64,000 nt of DNA from Tubiluchus corallicola (GCA_030141605.1 JAQGDQ010000008.1:1042501-1106500); one strand, 5' to 3'; numbered from the stretch's first letter, positions 23,001-35,639 are shown. The notes: generated by a model from the sequence alone, not told the origin. Program-made: numbers and translations.

Positions 23001-26000
23001 CTTAATTGACTCAATATTTTTCCTTCACATACTTAAAATAAGACATTTGTATGTGCCCAAACGTCCTTTCCTACTTTTATGTCATCTTTACTACCCGTTT
23101 ATCATGCGCTAATATGCTAGTGTAGCGGTTTTGCTTTGAATCTGTTACCCGCTCATCCACTGCAATTAACCTCGTTACCCAAAGAATTTCTGGAAGCTAA
23201 ACATTTAATCACTTGCCTAACGGTTTCCTTTTGATGCTCTAGTTGCAAATCAAGCTTTCAGGCTTAATGAGTTAATAGTCAGAGATGCAGGTACAATAAT
23301 CAGCCAGTATTCCTTGTGACTTACAAGAGTAAAGATCATACAGCTAATAAGGGCATAAAGTTGAGAAGTTTGAAAAATGAAGCATAAGCATAAAGATCTA
23401 ACAGTTAAGGGGAAACTGAAAATTTTAGAGCAGTATGGTAAACTTCCGAAGATGGGGCAGAGGTGTGCAGCAGCGCAGTTGAAAATTTCCCAAAGTACTC
23501 TCGGTAGAATATTGAAAAAACGATCTGAAATTGAGCAGTCAGCAAGCCGAAATGAGATACTAGAATCGTTAAAAGTGTGGTTTATAAATGCAAGAGAAAA
23601 AGATGCTCGAGTGAACGCTCCTTTAATGTAACAGAAATCAGAAGAGTTGGCAAAGAAAATGGGAAAGGAAGATTTTATTGCCACAGACGGATGGTTTCAG
23701 CAATGGAGAAAGCATGAAAACATCGTGTACAAACGTACCCATAGTGAGGAAAAGGATGCTGATGTTCCAGCTGTTTTTTACTTTTTTGTTAATTCACTTA
23801 TATAAATTAATATTTTAAAATATTTTTTTCCTAATTTTTAACTGCACAAAGGAATTTAGGCATTACTTTGTTTCTAAAATTGATTAAAAGCCTTTGCAGT
23901 GCATAGTAAGCTGATGACTTATACTTCTATAGCAGTAATACTACACCCATCGGTTAATAAGGTCAAAACACATCGGTCCCAAACTGAGTCTATTAAGCAG
24001 CAACTACTGTATATAAACAACATTTTTTCGATTTTGGAATAACAAAACATCGACTAATTAACATAGTATCCACAGCAGGGAAAAAACATGGAAAACAAAA
24101 GAAAAAAAATATGATAACATAGTAACAGAAACACTAGTATGTGACAAATAAATTACAATTTCTAACATGTGGATCAAGGCACATATGCAGGAAACATAAC
24201 CAAACAACTTGTAGTGTGTTAGGCAGAAAAAGAAGAAATTCATCTCATTTTATTTTATGTTATTAATAGTGGTCCTGTGTAATGTAGCGAATGAAGTACA
24301 CGCAATACAACCAAAGATGAGCAAGAAAATACAGAATATTGCTACACACAGTTGAAATAGCCAAAATGAAAGCATATTTCAAGTGACTGTACACTAAGGA
24401 AAAGTTAATAAGAAAAAAAAACATAAATACATGCTCTGCCACAGGTCACTTACAAAAGCTGCTGATAAAAAGCAAACAAGCTTTAAATGCTCGAAAACTT
24501 TAAAATACCTTGATGGTGGCTCCAGGTTGTCCAGGTGATGGACGCGCTGGCCCTCGAACACCTACCGGTGACTTTGTCGCATTTTCCTAAATGACGTGCA
24601 CAATTTATAATTATACATCAGAGAAATACAATTCAGACATATGTGACTTGCAAAACACGTTTGCAATATAAACCAGGATTCACTGGCATGGCAATAGAAA
24701 TTTGCAGCAGCTCAACTACTGTACAGCAGCCATAAACTCAAAGATTCATGACTGATGTTGTTTTAATTATGAAACAAGTATTAACTAATTGCCAAAATTA
24801 TCATCAACATCCGTTTTACTGTACAATGATTCGCATAAGTATAAGAAAATCATTTACCACGGGTTTTGCTGAAGAAGTTGGAACTGAAGTGTTCAGCTGG
24901 GCTTGCAATTTTACCAAGAATGCTTGATCATCCTCTGCTTGCAAGTCAGCATCCTTTTGAACGGACTGTAAATAGGATCATTCAAAGATTTCCCATATTA
25001 CTCGTATTAATTTGCTGTGTCAATGATTGAAGTTCTTAATTTTTAATAAAATGATTTGCTTGCCTGAATTGTAATTCCAATTAATGCAACAAACAATAAA
25101 TGATCACAAATGAAGAATTAATTATATCTCTCCTCATGAAAAAAATCATCAGTTGCACAAAAATGTGCAGCTTAAAGGGTCAGCAACTTATGTTTCCTGA
25201 ATCATGTCAATAGATGTCAGCAGGCAACGCATGATCTACTATTACTGATGTCGTGCCATCTGCTGTTGTCAGCTTATTTAACCTAAGCTTTGTCTGCTTT
25301 TAAATAAGAAAATTGTATACGTTTTAGACACAGTGCATAATCAATTATAAATTTAATTCAATTAGTAAATTTTCCCTGAATACACCGAACAATGCACTTA
25401 CCCTTCTAGGAAAAGGTTTAGGTATGACATCAGAATATCGGTCATCGGGTTTCACTTTGTTAAAATTTTCATACAAAATACTGATTTTTTTCTCGTTGTC
25501 CCATCCTGATGGACTAAAAAAAGTAAAATTCAAAGTCAACAAAACAACAATAATGATTTTTTTTGGTAATTTGAAAATAAATGCTCCAATGTAACAGTTT
25601 CTTAATTTGAATTTCTATTCCCATAGACAGCACAGCATAACTATAGTGAGCACAAATGTAAAATAAATATACAGTGGTGACATCTATGGATCAATTTTTG
25701 AAAACAACAAAAAACCTGAACTTAAAAGACTCACCTAAAGTGGTGCTATCCAGACATCAATTTATTGAAAGCAAACTTAAAGACTTACAGACGTGGTGCA
25801 AACTAGAAGTCAATTTGGGAATCAAAAAGAAGGCACTACACTTAAATATCATACTTACATAAAAATGGAATCACGCTCAACTACGTAGGCTGGTGTATTA
25901 AAATGGAAGCCGTATAACCTGTGGACTAGATATTTATACAACAGATCACAATTCTTATCATCCTTTACGGATGTGTAGAACAGGGCAGCGCCGACTGAAA

Positions 26001-29000
26001 AACAGTGTTAAGAACAAAAAACCGCAAAAATCTGTAACTTAAACTTTCGTTAAGACTAATAACAGACGAACTATGGTTGTAATGGTTATTCCAATAACAG
26101 TTATTATTTGCAAGCGGTAGTGTCATGGATCTAGGGGAATCCACGGGCTGATTTTTCATAATGTCAGGCATCCAGATTTCTACTTTTTAATTCGTGTTAA
26201 CTTGCAAACGCAGTTATCTAGAAATCATCGATTCTTTAAAGGCCTAAAACAAAATGAGTAACACTGAATAATTCTAAAACTACAGTAAGTAGAATCATGA
26301 AACGTGAAGAGTTGGCTAGGGGCTCAGACATGGTAAAACAGGGATTATTTAACACACAAGCCAAAATTATGGTATACTTTTATTTCATACTAACTTGATA
26401 AACGCAGGGGTTAGACACCTGGGGGTAGGACCTTTGATGAAAGTGGTGTGGTGAACGATAGGGGTGAGCATTTTCTACCAGAAGGCGAATCGAATCGATT
26501 TGTGACTCAAATTTGAATCGAACAGAATTTTAGTATTTCAAATTTGAATCGAATTCAAATTGAGGTTGAAAGATTTTCGAACACGTTTTCAAACCACCAG
26601 TAAAAATTAGTCTTACAAAGATCATGCATATTACTCGATTTTGTTCTGCAGTAAAACCACTAATAATTTGTTTAGAATTGTGCACAGAAGTCACAGCTAA
26701 ATTATGCTAATTGCATGATGCTTCAATTGTTATAAAGATAAAGAACATAAGTGATTGAAGTCCTGAATTATACGAAACTATAGTTTTAGGTTCGAATCGA
26801 ATTTGATTCGAACATTCGATGCTCACCCCTAGTGAATGGTGACCTCTGTCAAAGGGTCAAGGACAGCTGTTAATCCATTTATGCCATCTTAAATGCTTCC
26901 TAACTGAGTTAATTTCATTTTAATGCTGCGTTGGCAGTCATTTTGAATGATATTGAAAAACTATTTTTTGATAGGCCATGTGGATTTTTATATCAAATGG
27001 TAATACATTTATGCCATCTTAAATGCCACCAAGATGAGTTGTTCTAACTTTAAAGAAGTGTTGGTGGCAATTTTGAATTTAAAGCACGATAACTTTTTTC
27101 CTCAAAGTGGATTTATAGGGATTTTAAATATGTTGTTCTGTGTTGAGTGTCTGTGCAAAAATTCAGTGATACATTATTTTTATCCGGGTCATACATTTTT
27201 TTTGCCTAATTTAACTGGGCTGAAAGTTAAATTAAAAAGTCCAACAAACTCTGGTTTTCATTGATCATTAATAAATATCATGTATAATATAACATTTCTA
27301 ATGGTTTTCTTGAAGTCTCAATAAAAGGATACAAGATAAACAAAATTTCCTAACTGCTTGCTGGATAAAATCAAATTGTTCATCCCTAAAATCATTTTCT
27401 CGTACCAATTCATCCATCAAATCACACTGAAATGAATAAAATTAACATTAAATAACAATTTCCTTGAGCAGCTGAAAAGTCATTTAAACTTAAGATTTTA
27501 AGTAAAATGAGTGATGTCACTTTCCCTTGGTGTCAGTGAAACAGAAAAACAAACAAACAAATCAACGTTGTGATGAAATGACACCCTCATCACATCACTA
27601 AAAATTCAAATATGCAGTTCATACAATTACAATATGCAATAGTATTCACCCTACCGTGATAACACCACATCATCTATTTTCCATCTAAATGCCAATTTGG
27701 TTAAATGGAGATATCAACATTTATAAAACTATTGTACTTAATTTACGAAAAAGTAATAACATCATTGAGGTCCAGGACTGTTATTTTCTCTTGAAAGTTC
27801 TTATTCTAAGCAATACTTTAGTGAAACCTCTTTCAGCTAAGGACTTTCAGTACCTTTGTAGAAAGTTGACAATAAACAAAAATATGAACGTTTTAACATT
27901 TTTTACCTTTTACATTTATTTGTCCTAAACAGTGTAATAAAATGTAATGTAGTGTAATAGACGACTAGTCTTTTTTGATTAAGCAACAGTCCCAAATCAC
28001 TGTACTAAGAATCAATTTCTCCAGAAAAATTGATGAACTGACAGCAGCATAACTATAATTTTTGAGAAATGCTGCAAAATAATTAGTGAGTCTTACCAAA
28101 GGTAAAATTTTACGATACCTGCAGATGTATCACATTTTTTAAAATCTGCGATTTTTTAATAAAACTATCACAGTTCATCTTTAATTTTTTCTTCATGATT
28201 TCCAAGCTGGCAAAAATCTCTAGGATATAATAATTTACTACACTGCTTGTTCGAAAAAGTATCTAATATCTAACCTACAGGCTACGTCCAATCTCTGCTA
28301 CAAATGTGCAGAATATAATTTTGCATTTGTCTGCTGCTCAAGGGGAATGATCATCAAATAGTTTGTTAGTCATGGTTGCTCTTCTTCTCAACAAAGGGCT
28401 TCTTACCCACAAACCTACAGTTGCTGGACCCACAAGTGTGCACTTAATCACTATAAACTGATGAGAATAAGATCTAAACACTAATACTACATTTACAAGA
28501 TAAAAATAAATTTTCACCTTGGCGACAACAACCACAATAGGTAATCCTACATTCCTCGTCAACAGGTTATCCCCAAATTCAAAATCTTCATCTGCTGTAG
28601 GAGACAAGATCCCTGACCGTCGTCCACTATCCGGGGACTGTGTCAGTGGTTCAACATATTCTTGAAAATGCCGAACAACTGAAAAATATTGATCATCAGT
28701 TATAAAATAAAGATCCTTTTAATAGATATTATAAACTGCTCAATCACAAAAGCAGGAAGATGCAAGTAAATCAAGACTGAACTAAAACAGCAAAACATTT
28801 CAATGAAATTTAGCAAAGCTTTGATATCCATGAATGTTGAAATATTTGGTAAAATTCCAATTATCATTATTATCAAAAAAAGAAAATGATTAAGAGAGAT
28901 GCAAAAGTAGAACAAACTGTTCATTAAGCAGACTTACATTGTCTTAACAATAAACCTTTAAACTAGGAACCTGTGCTGTTCAAGGTTTTTACCCAGAAAA

Positions 29001-32000
29001 TATTAGCTGATATATAACTCAGATATTACGTGACTCGCTTAATCACAAAAGATCTCCTTTGACAAATCAACCAGAAACAACATTGACATTTTTAAATTAT
29101 TATGTTCCGTTTTTTGCTTATTATACTATGCAGATCTTGATTAGAAGTTTTTTTTACCACTAAGATTGGTTACTGCCATTTGGTCTCACTAAATGAGTTT
29201 TTCATAGTTGCCTTAATTATCCTTGAAAATTCATACAAAAATGGAGTTTCTACAAGACAACAACACGCGCAATTTAGTTTTAAAAAATGTCGAAGTTTTT
29301 ACGCTGTTTGAAAACCAGGAAATTCAGGACTTTGGATGTTGTGGTATCATTTGGTATAATCGTTAATATATACTATATTAAAAAATTACCTTTTTAGTGT
29401 TTAACTATTTAAAACATACCTTTGTTTTTGTGCTCTTGTAAAACATTTCTGTCTAATCTCAACTTATCAATGTGATCTTGTAAAATTGTTGCCCAGTTTT
29501 CTAAAGAGTCCATCAAGCTCCAAGGCTGTGCCATGGATGCAGTCAGAATAATCAAAGAGTCTGCAAAGTCGTTTTCTTTCAAGACATATTTCAGAAGATT
29601 TGTGTGATGAGCGTCACCGTCTAATAACCAAGCTCCTAATTTTGTAGTTTCTAAAATGGAAAACATTTTAAAGTAACAAGAACAATACGACAGTAAAGCT
29701 CAGTCTTTCAACATGGAAAAGTTGGTGTTTAGCTGGAGCACTTACTTTAAGTAATGCGAAATTGAAAAATGAAGATTTATGTAAGAAAAGCTGTTGTCTC
29801 ACAGCAATATGAAAAAACTGGTTTAAATAAATGTAGAAAGTTTCCTTCATATAAAAATTAAAGTCGTCTAAACTTTCTACAATCCGAGTGATATAGTAAT
29901 TATAATGCAAAGACTGCTGCAGAAAACAATCATTGGAATACTAATGAGTTATGTATTAAATTACCTATAAGACATCGCCTAAATTACAGCATTAATTCAA
30001 CATCTTACAAAACACATGCACAAATATGAACAGGATTAATGCCAAATTATGTTCTCTTATTAATTTAGAGCATTTCTGTAAGTTGCTTCATGGAAGCAAG
30101 TTTGCATTGCTTTTCCGTTACAAATACACAATAAAATGAGATAGGATGCTAGATGCTGACAACAAAACTACCCAGTTGTTTGTGAGAGCTAAAATTATTT
30201 ATTAATATCTTTATGTACATTCAGATTAGCAAATTCGTGAATGGCGTAATATTTGGCATGACTCAAAAAAGCACAATCCTTTTGATTCTGAAGTTATTAA
30301 GTGAAATTAGCAATTGTACATTTCGTTATTGAGTCACACTTACATCTACTGACTACTGATTCATTAATTATCAGGTACACTGATACAGGTCTTAGACAGT
30401 AACATCATTTATAATGACAAATTTGAAAATGCAATTAGTCACAACAGACGAGTGACATCTGTGGATTTGTATTTTCATAAATTTCTTTCTGTAGAATATG
30501 TGTGCACAAATGTGGGTATCATATGAAATTACACATGTAACATGAAGATGATAATGTACGATGATAAGGAAAAGTGGACCGGAAGGGGGTTGGTCAAGTT
30601 TGCAATGTTTGGCTAAATAGTTGCTACTTAGCATAATAAAAATATCATGACACTTGGTGTGTTTGGTCAATTGTAATAAATTAACTCCTAGCAAGTTCCA
30701 GTGTCACGGTCTGCCCGTTATAAACTGTGCTAACTCTGCAAATCTAGGCGGCAAATTCTTTATGCACTGAATGTATATAATGGTATGGCAATAAAACTCG
30801 AAAATCTTTCCATGTTCCATTATTAACAGGGGTGCCAGGTATCAGGATTTAGATACCCGAAGGAGCAAGATACCAGGTAGCACATTTCACTCATCAATCC
30901 TGCTTACCACACTTGTTATCAAAGATACATTACAATTTACGTTTACTAGCTATAACTTAATAGTTTTTTTATTAAGTAAACAAAAGAACTTTAATGAAAT
31001 ACAGAGTGCAAATGCCAAAAAAGTGAAATTTATGATCGTGATTACACGTGACTAAACAGGCAATATGTGAAACCTTTGCCTGCAATCTGCATATATGGAC
31101 AAGTGACAATAGGTCTGCCTCGCTGAAGTAAACATCAAGTGAACACCAGAAAAAATGATTTGACTTTTTTTTTTATTATTTATTTAGTAAATATATCCAC
31201 AATGATCATTACAGCATTGTACATAAAAGTATTTAATAATATATTTATTATTATGTGTTCAAGATGCCAAGCCGCAAATGACCCGTGGGGTACTCAAGAA
31301 GTAATTACTTGTTTAGAGTACCCCAAATGAATGTGGACTAAGTGTAATAGAAAAGAGCACTAAAGGAATAGAAGAAAGGTTAATAGAAAATAGAAAGAAG
31401 AAGATTTATTCTGTATAATTAGAAAATATTTCATTTTTAAAATTTCTTTTGAAGTTATTTATAGATAAAGAATTTTTTATGTATTCGTTTATGTTATTCC
31501 AAAGTCTAGGGCCAGTGTTAGTGATGAAGTGCCTTGCCGCGTCAGTCCTGCAATACTTAATACAAAATTCGTTAAATCTTGTTGAGTAATGACTTACGTT
31601 AATAGATAATGGGTGTAAAAAGAAAGCTGGGTGAAGTTTATGTTTGGTTTTGTAGATGAACACAGCGGTATTCAGGTTTATTAGATCACTTAGCACTAGA
31701 ATAGAATAATTCTTAAAAAGATTAAGACCTACATGTTCACGCTTGTTCAAATTACCTATCGATCTTATAAATTTACGTTGTAGAGAGTTTAGTTTAACTA
31801 GAGTTGAAGGGTAGGTGTGCCCCCAAAGTATATTACAGTAGGTTAAGTATGGCAGTACTAGACAATTATAAAGAGTGATTAGGTGTTCTTTTGTAAAACA
31901 ATGTTTAACTCGACTGATTAACCCGATGTTTTTAGCAACTTTAGAATGAATCATGTTTAAGTGTGGTTTCCAATCTAGGTGTTCATTTAACATAACCCCT

Positions 32001-35000
32001 AGGAACTTCATTTCACTTACTTGTTCTACAGCATTACCATCAATTTTTATAATACTGTTCATATTTATAGGTTTGTTACGAGCTCTGAATAAAATGTATT
32101 TAGTTTTAGTTGAGTTTAGTGCTAATTTATTGATTTTAAACCAGGCTGTAATTTTACTGAGTTCACTATTAATAATATTAGTGTTAAGTAACTTGCTGCT
32201 GATCTTGAAAAAAATACTTGTGTCATCAGCAAATTGGAAGACCTTTCCATTGTCAGTAATACAGTTTTGTAAGCCATTAATGTATATTAAAAACAACAGA
32301 GGTCCCAAAATAGATCCCTGGGGTACTCCGTGTGTGACTATTGCTTCGTTGGAAAAAACATTGTTACATTTGACTGCTTGAGTTCGATCCTTGAGGTAAT
32401 TAGCAAACCATGAGAATGCGACCCCTCTAATGCCATAGTGGAATAACTTATCTAACAGAATAGCATGATTAACTGTATCAAAGGCCTTAGAGAGATCGCA
32501 AAAAATGCCAATGGCAACAGCATTTTGTTCTAATGAATTAATTACGTTGTTTATTATATTGTTTAAAGTTACTTGACAAATTCTCAAAAATTCTAAATCC
32601 TATCTTGGAAAACACTGCTAAAGCATCATGGTGTGGCATTATTTAAGTATTAAAAATTCAGACTTTTTTAAGGTTTTATGCAAGTCTTACTATGTAGCCA
32701 AGTGAGACAAGACAATTCAATTCAATTTTCTAGCCTTTTTAAATCCGGATCCATAGACTTAGATCTGATCCCCATCCAAATCTGGCAAACATAGATCTGC
32801 TGTGCACCTCTATTATGTTTAAATTCTGATCTAGCTAATTAGGTCAGTTTAAACAGCTGCTGCTGTTGCATAAGTGAGTGCGCATACATCACACCAATAA
32901 AAACTTTGTGGAAAAACTTGGAAAAAACTGCACGCATATTACATAATTTTGCTTTTACTTTGCATATTTTTACTTTTTTCCATTTTTATTATTTTCCTAA
33001 AGTTGGACTTAAGTAGCAGCCAGATTTTTTTGAAGGTTTGTCAAAACAAAAAAATTTGGATAATTAATTAAGTTGCCAAAAGCTAGCATATTCATCAAAT
33101 CCACATACCTCCATATTCATCCTGTACATTAACTACATGATACTCTAATCCAGCACCTTTACGTGGATCCTCCACTCCTTCCAATTTTGCCACAAGTGTT
33201 GTTTTGCCACAATCTGTATTACCTGCAAACCAACACAAAGAACTATCATCAGGTGAGAATTAAGTAAAAAAATGCTGATAATTTTCTTTATTAAATCTCA
33301 TGCAGCAGATGGAAGATCACTAAATTCAGATGTTGAAACAAGAACAGATTTATTTTCAGAGTGATAAAAGACAAGAATTTCCTCACTACATCAATATAGA
33401 GCATAACATCACTAGATCAGTTTAAGAAGAAACTGGGCAAGTACTGGGAAGACCATCCTGCAAAGTTTCACAATCCATTTTACCCCGAGTGGACACTAAA
33501 CATCTTTTTTACTATATTCAACACTTTCTCAACAACAACCTCAAGCTAAACCTTTTCGCTTACCACTGTATCCATAACTTGCCTTCCACATCTAAAATAA
33601 CAACTGCCTCTAGGCAGCACTTCCGCCAGACAGAAAACAATAACAACAGCAAGAGAGAAAAGAATAAATAGAGGAATAACAAGAGAGGAAGCTACATAGG
33701 CTTCACCCTGCCAATCTAAGGTAATACACAAACTATGCAACAGTTTAAACTTTGCAAATAATTTTACATTTTAAAGAATTGCAGAATTAGACTACATACC
33801 TAATATTACAACTGCTTTTCCAGTTGGAAGTTTGCTGTCTCCACTTGTATGCACGTCACTTAATATAGCACTCCTAAAAAATTAAAAATAGCAAATAAAA
33901 TAAGTTTTATCATTACCAGTTGTTAATGAGAATACCATACTCATTTTATTAATCAATGAATACCCGGTAATCATCAGTTGAATAAATGATAGTCTACTGA
34001 AGATGCTAACATAATTTACATCTTCTCCAAGTAAGGAGTACAACTTAAGATGCACCTGTATATGTTCAAAAATTAAATAATTATAAAATTTATAGCTACC
34101 ACATCATTTACTAACATTAGAAACACCACTAAATAAAATTAAATATGTAATATATATAGTACATATGTTATTGTTATGTAGATTAACTATATACTGTTTA
34201 TTGTGTTTTTTCCTTTAACTTTATCACTGTTTTTTGTTTGTTTTTGTAGAAATTGATTTTTTCTTAAGCCTAATCTGTAGTTTTTCTTAGTAATTTTGCA
34301 GCACTTATAGTTTTTATTAATTTAAGAAGGGTCAGCTGGCCTGGGTTTCACTACCCTTTCTCTACCACTTAATCACTTCTTGGTGTATATTTTCTTCCTT
34401 TTCTTTTCATGTAAATTTTGTACGATTAATCAGTTTTGTATTTTATGTAAATCTGCACTAGAAGAGATTAATAAACATGTCTACAGTTTCTCTCTGTCTA
34501 CATTTATACAGGCCATAGATTAAAAAGTAATATAATTCATTAGAAGATGCGCATAAAATCTTCACTACCCAAATAATTTAATCTGTTCAAGTTTTCATCT
34601 GTAAAGTAAAATATGTACAGTTACCACAGTAAAATATGGCATTAAAATAATTTAACAACATTGGTGGGTAAAAAACAAGCAGTTTGTAAGCCACTAAAAA
34701 TAAATGAAATAGCAAATGCTCGAACTAAAATATGTCTTATATTGACACTATTTTAAGAACTGAACAACATAGGGTAATTAGTTTTTAATACAATTACAAG
34801 TTTACAAAAATTGTTAGCTAAATTACAATCCCAGTAATAAGTAGGGACAAATAATAGTTACTAGGCATTTTCACATACAAATAAATTAGCTTAGTGACAA
34901 TAACTACACTGAAAAGAAATTAATCACATTTTATAATAATTACCATATATTTTCATCATCGTGTTCTTCTTTTGAAGAAAATTCCACATTGGTGGTCGCC

Positions 35001-35002
35001 AT
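20024..35002 (-). CDS. DYNC1LI: cytoplasmic dynein light intermediate chain, complete
   Basis: Twelve exons, given high to low: 35002-34944, 33873-33800, 33222-33109, 29650-29420, 28678-28518, 27426-27333, 25994-25859, 25513-25402, 24965-24858, 24586-24509, 22631-22532, 20121-20024. The sum is 1365 nt, 454 codons plus TAG, and every junction keeps phase. The protein is the subunit that links the dynein motor to cargo adaptors. Seen: MATTNVEF start, [13 protein letters not shown], a P-loop G45-NTDC-GKT52, [136 protein letters not shown], a Pro/Ser-rich linker, then the effector helix [16 protein letters not shown] (about 397-411). The order and length match animal light intermediate chains; an LIC1/LIC2 split cannot be assigned. 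Introns 2, 3, 6, 10 and 11 hold mobile elements. It is divergent from the ZNRF-like gene. Confidence 0.97.
20480..20819 (+). mobile_element. non-LTR RT relic, 5' portion (interrupted)
   Basis: Plus-strand frames read [19 protein letters not shown] and [11 protein letters not shown] (near 20517-20605), equal to the RT segment with NYRPISLL. After a gap comes [20 protein letters not shown] (near 20690-20750), like the YCILVWG segment near the RT C-terminus. Stops and deletions show it is dead. It is directly continued at 21757 after the inserted Tigger copy. Confidence 0.55.
20820..21756 (+). mobile_element. pogo/Tigger-like element, copy A (transposase 3' end only)
   Basis: Terminal inverted repeats: left CAGTCGCCACTTAATAGACT, right (reverse complement) CAGTAGTTGCCACTTAATAG. 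They match copy B at 22957-24009. A TA follows the right end; the left TA is mutated. The internal part near 21399-21461 reads [20 protein letters not shown] then TAA, like the C-terminus of pogo-type transposases; the N-terminal part is absent. Extensive identity with copy B also covers the 5' leader and the 3' untranslated part. Confidence 0.75.
21757..22510 (+). mobile_element. non-LTR RT relic, C-terminal portion and 3' UTR
   Basis: The frame from 21821 reads [20 protein letters not shown], then [19 protein letters not shown] and LIWNKLTRT, ending with the shifted [11 protein letters not shown]. This is the usual RT tail (HNTRxxxxxxxP, LWNxLP, FKxxLK). The T-rich 3' UTR contains a short hairpin (GGTATT...AATACC, 22381-22402) and ends near an AAATAAATAAA tail at about 22493-22505. 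It continues the relic interrupted at 20820. Confidence 0.6.
22957..24009 (+). mobile_element. pogo/Tigger-like element, copy B
   Basis: Terminal inverted repeats: left CAGTAGTCGCCGCTTAATAG, right (reverse complement) CAGTAGTTGCTGCTTAATAG, with TA duplicated directly outside both ends (22955-22956, 24010-24011). Inside is a transposase N-terminus (see 23377) followed by an internal deletion, then AT-rich 3' sequence shared with copy A. It lies in intron 10 of the dynein chain gene. Confidence 0.85.
23377..23775 (+). pseudogene. truncated pogo/Tigger transposase, DNA-binding N-terminus
   Basis: The frame from ATG 23377 reads [20 protein letters not shown], then [20 protein letters not shown]: a Psq-type helix-turn-helix. 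It runs on to [16 protein letters not shown], where a stop at 23629-23631 replaces a Gln-like position. The same frame continues with [20 protein letters not shown] and [14 protein letters not shown], typical of the second (CENP-B/Tc5) helix-turn-helix. The DDE catalytic domain is deleted. Non-functional as it stands. Confidence 0.8.
26157..26900. repeat. dispersed repeat copy 1, carrying a hAT MITE
   Basis: Pieces match 39536-39690: GGCATCCAGATTTCTACTTT near 26167, TTTTTAATTCGTGTTAACTT, GGGGGTAGGACCTTTGATGA near 26430, GTGTGGTGAAC, and GGTGACCTCTGTCAAAGGGT then CAAGGACA after the MITE. This copy also has about 170 bp absent from the other. Identity of the family is unknown. Confidence 0.65.
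26459..26831. mobile_element. hAT-type MITE, 373 bp
   Basis: Terminal inverted repeats TAGGGGTGAGCAT (left) and TAGGGGTGAGCATC (right, reverse complement). Sub-terminal GAATCGAATC words lie in both arms. The 8-bp flanks are GTGAACGA and GTGAATGG. The uninterrupted locus at 39536-39690 reads GTGAACAGTGACC at the same point, confirming the insertion borders. No coding content. In intron 6 of the dynein chain gene. Confidence 0.85.
26873..27110. repeat. diverged tandem duplication
   Basis: ATTTATGCCATCTTAAATGC occurs at about 26878 and 27007. Each is followed by similar sequence (GAGTT, then TTTAAxGxxGxGTTGGxxG, then CATTTTGAAT or CAATTTTGAAT). Confidence 0.55.
31165..32587 (-). mobile_element. 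5'-truncated non-LTR retrotransposon (Jockey/CR1-like RT)
   Basis: An uninterrupted frame of about 393 codons (32587 down to the stop at 31406) starts inside the RT domain. It reads [58 protein letters not shown] (the catalytic box), [49 protein letters not shown] and the tail GPRLWNNI. The endonuclease and the first RT motifs are missing, as expected of 5' truncation. About 230 nt of 3' UTR contains a long hairpin (31287-31324), then AAATAAATAATA and poly-A (31165-31174). It lies in sense in intron 3 of the dynein gene. It is not a host gene. Confidence 0.9.
33350..33490 (+). mobile_element. CR1/L2-like RT C-terminal fragment
   Basis: One plus-strand frame reads [14 protein letters not shown], a stop, then [20 protein letters not shown]. 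This is the typical CR1/L2 ending (FSxRVIxxWNxLP, then SLxxFKxxLDKYW). Only this end piece is visible, opposite in sense to the dynein gene, in intron 2. Confidence 0.5.
34250..34495 (+). mobile_element. probable non-LTR 3' UTR fragment
   Basis: T-rich sequence with a hairpin (AGAAGGGT at 34325-34332 against ACCCTTTCT at 34353-34361), TGTAAATTTTGTACGATTAA-like text and a final GATTAATAAACATG. The layout resembles the 3' UTRs of the RT relics in this window, but no RT frame is attached. Confidence 0.3.
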
Positions 35003-35430
35003 ATTTCATTCACTTATAGAAGTTACGCATTTTCAACACAAGGGGGCAACCAAAGAAAACATGTGATCAATGAGTCATCTGTCCAGCTGATTATTTTGAG
35101 GCTCTTTGACAGCGCTCAGCGGTTGCTCACTGCTCACTGCTTAGTGCTCAGTATGTCGGTTTGTTGTCCAGTGAATATTGGGTGGTTTTGAATAAATGCT
35201 TGATATTCATGTGAATAATGAATTTTGAAATCACATTACAAATATAATGTGCTGTTTTACTTGTGGTTCTTAGAACTATTAGCGAGGGGTGACCCTATAC
35301 TGACTGAGTGTTCTCGACTTCTAGTGCACTGTAATTTGTGTATGGCAGCATGGTGCTCGAAAAAGATGGATGCTCACTTTGCTATTATGGTGTAGCATAT
35401 GCATATTGTTTCCTTAGATAGCTTCCCAGT
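35003..35430. promoter_or_regulatory. candidate promoter region between divergent genes
   Basis: Directly upstream of the dynein chain ATG. It includes a short G/C-richer patch with repeated GCTCACTGCT/GCTCAGT words (35112-35152) and a strong plus-strand splice donor, CCA|GTAAGTG (GT at 35429-35430), which could end a 5' UTR exon of the ZNRF-like gene. No TATA box is called. Inference only. Confidence 0.3.
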
Positions 35431-35639
35431 AAGTGCAAGGTTGTTTGCAACTAGTTACTTAGTGAATTAATAAAAGTAATTCATTTTTCCTAATAATTTA
35501 ATAAAGTTTGTGTTTTTTATCAATCATGTTTATCTTACATTCGAGATTCCAAATCCAAGCTAATTTTTCTGCAGGTAAATAGTTGTATACAGCTTGTTGT
35601 CATCGTTCTGTAACTTAATGACTGTGACGTAATGACCTT

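Noticed and set aside
23250-23684. 144-codon minus-strand frame
   Set aside because: Antisense shadow of the Tigger transposase N-terminus.
31953-32381. 142-codon plus-strand frame
   Set aside because: Antisense shadow of the reverse-transcriptase frame.
31406-32587. 393-codon frame as a host protein gene
   Set aside because: Its motifs ([17 protein letters not shown]) and poly-A tail identify a 5'-truncated retroelement inside an intron.
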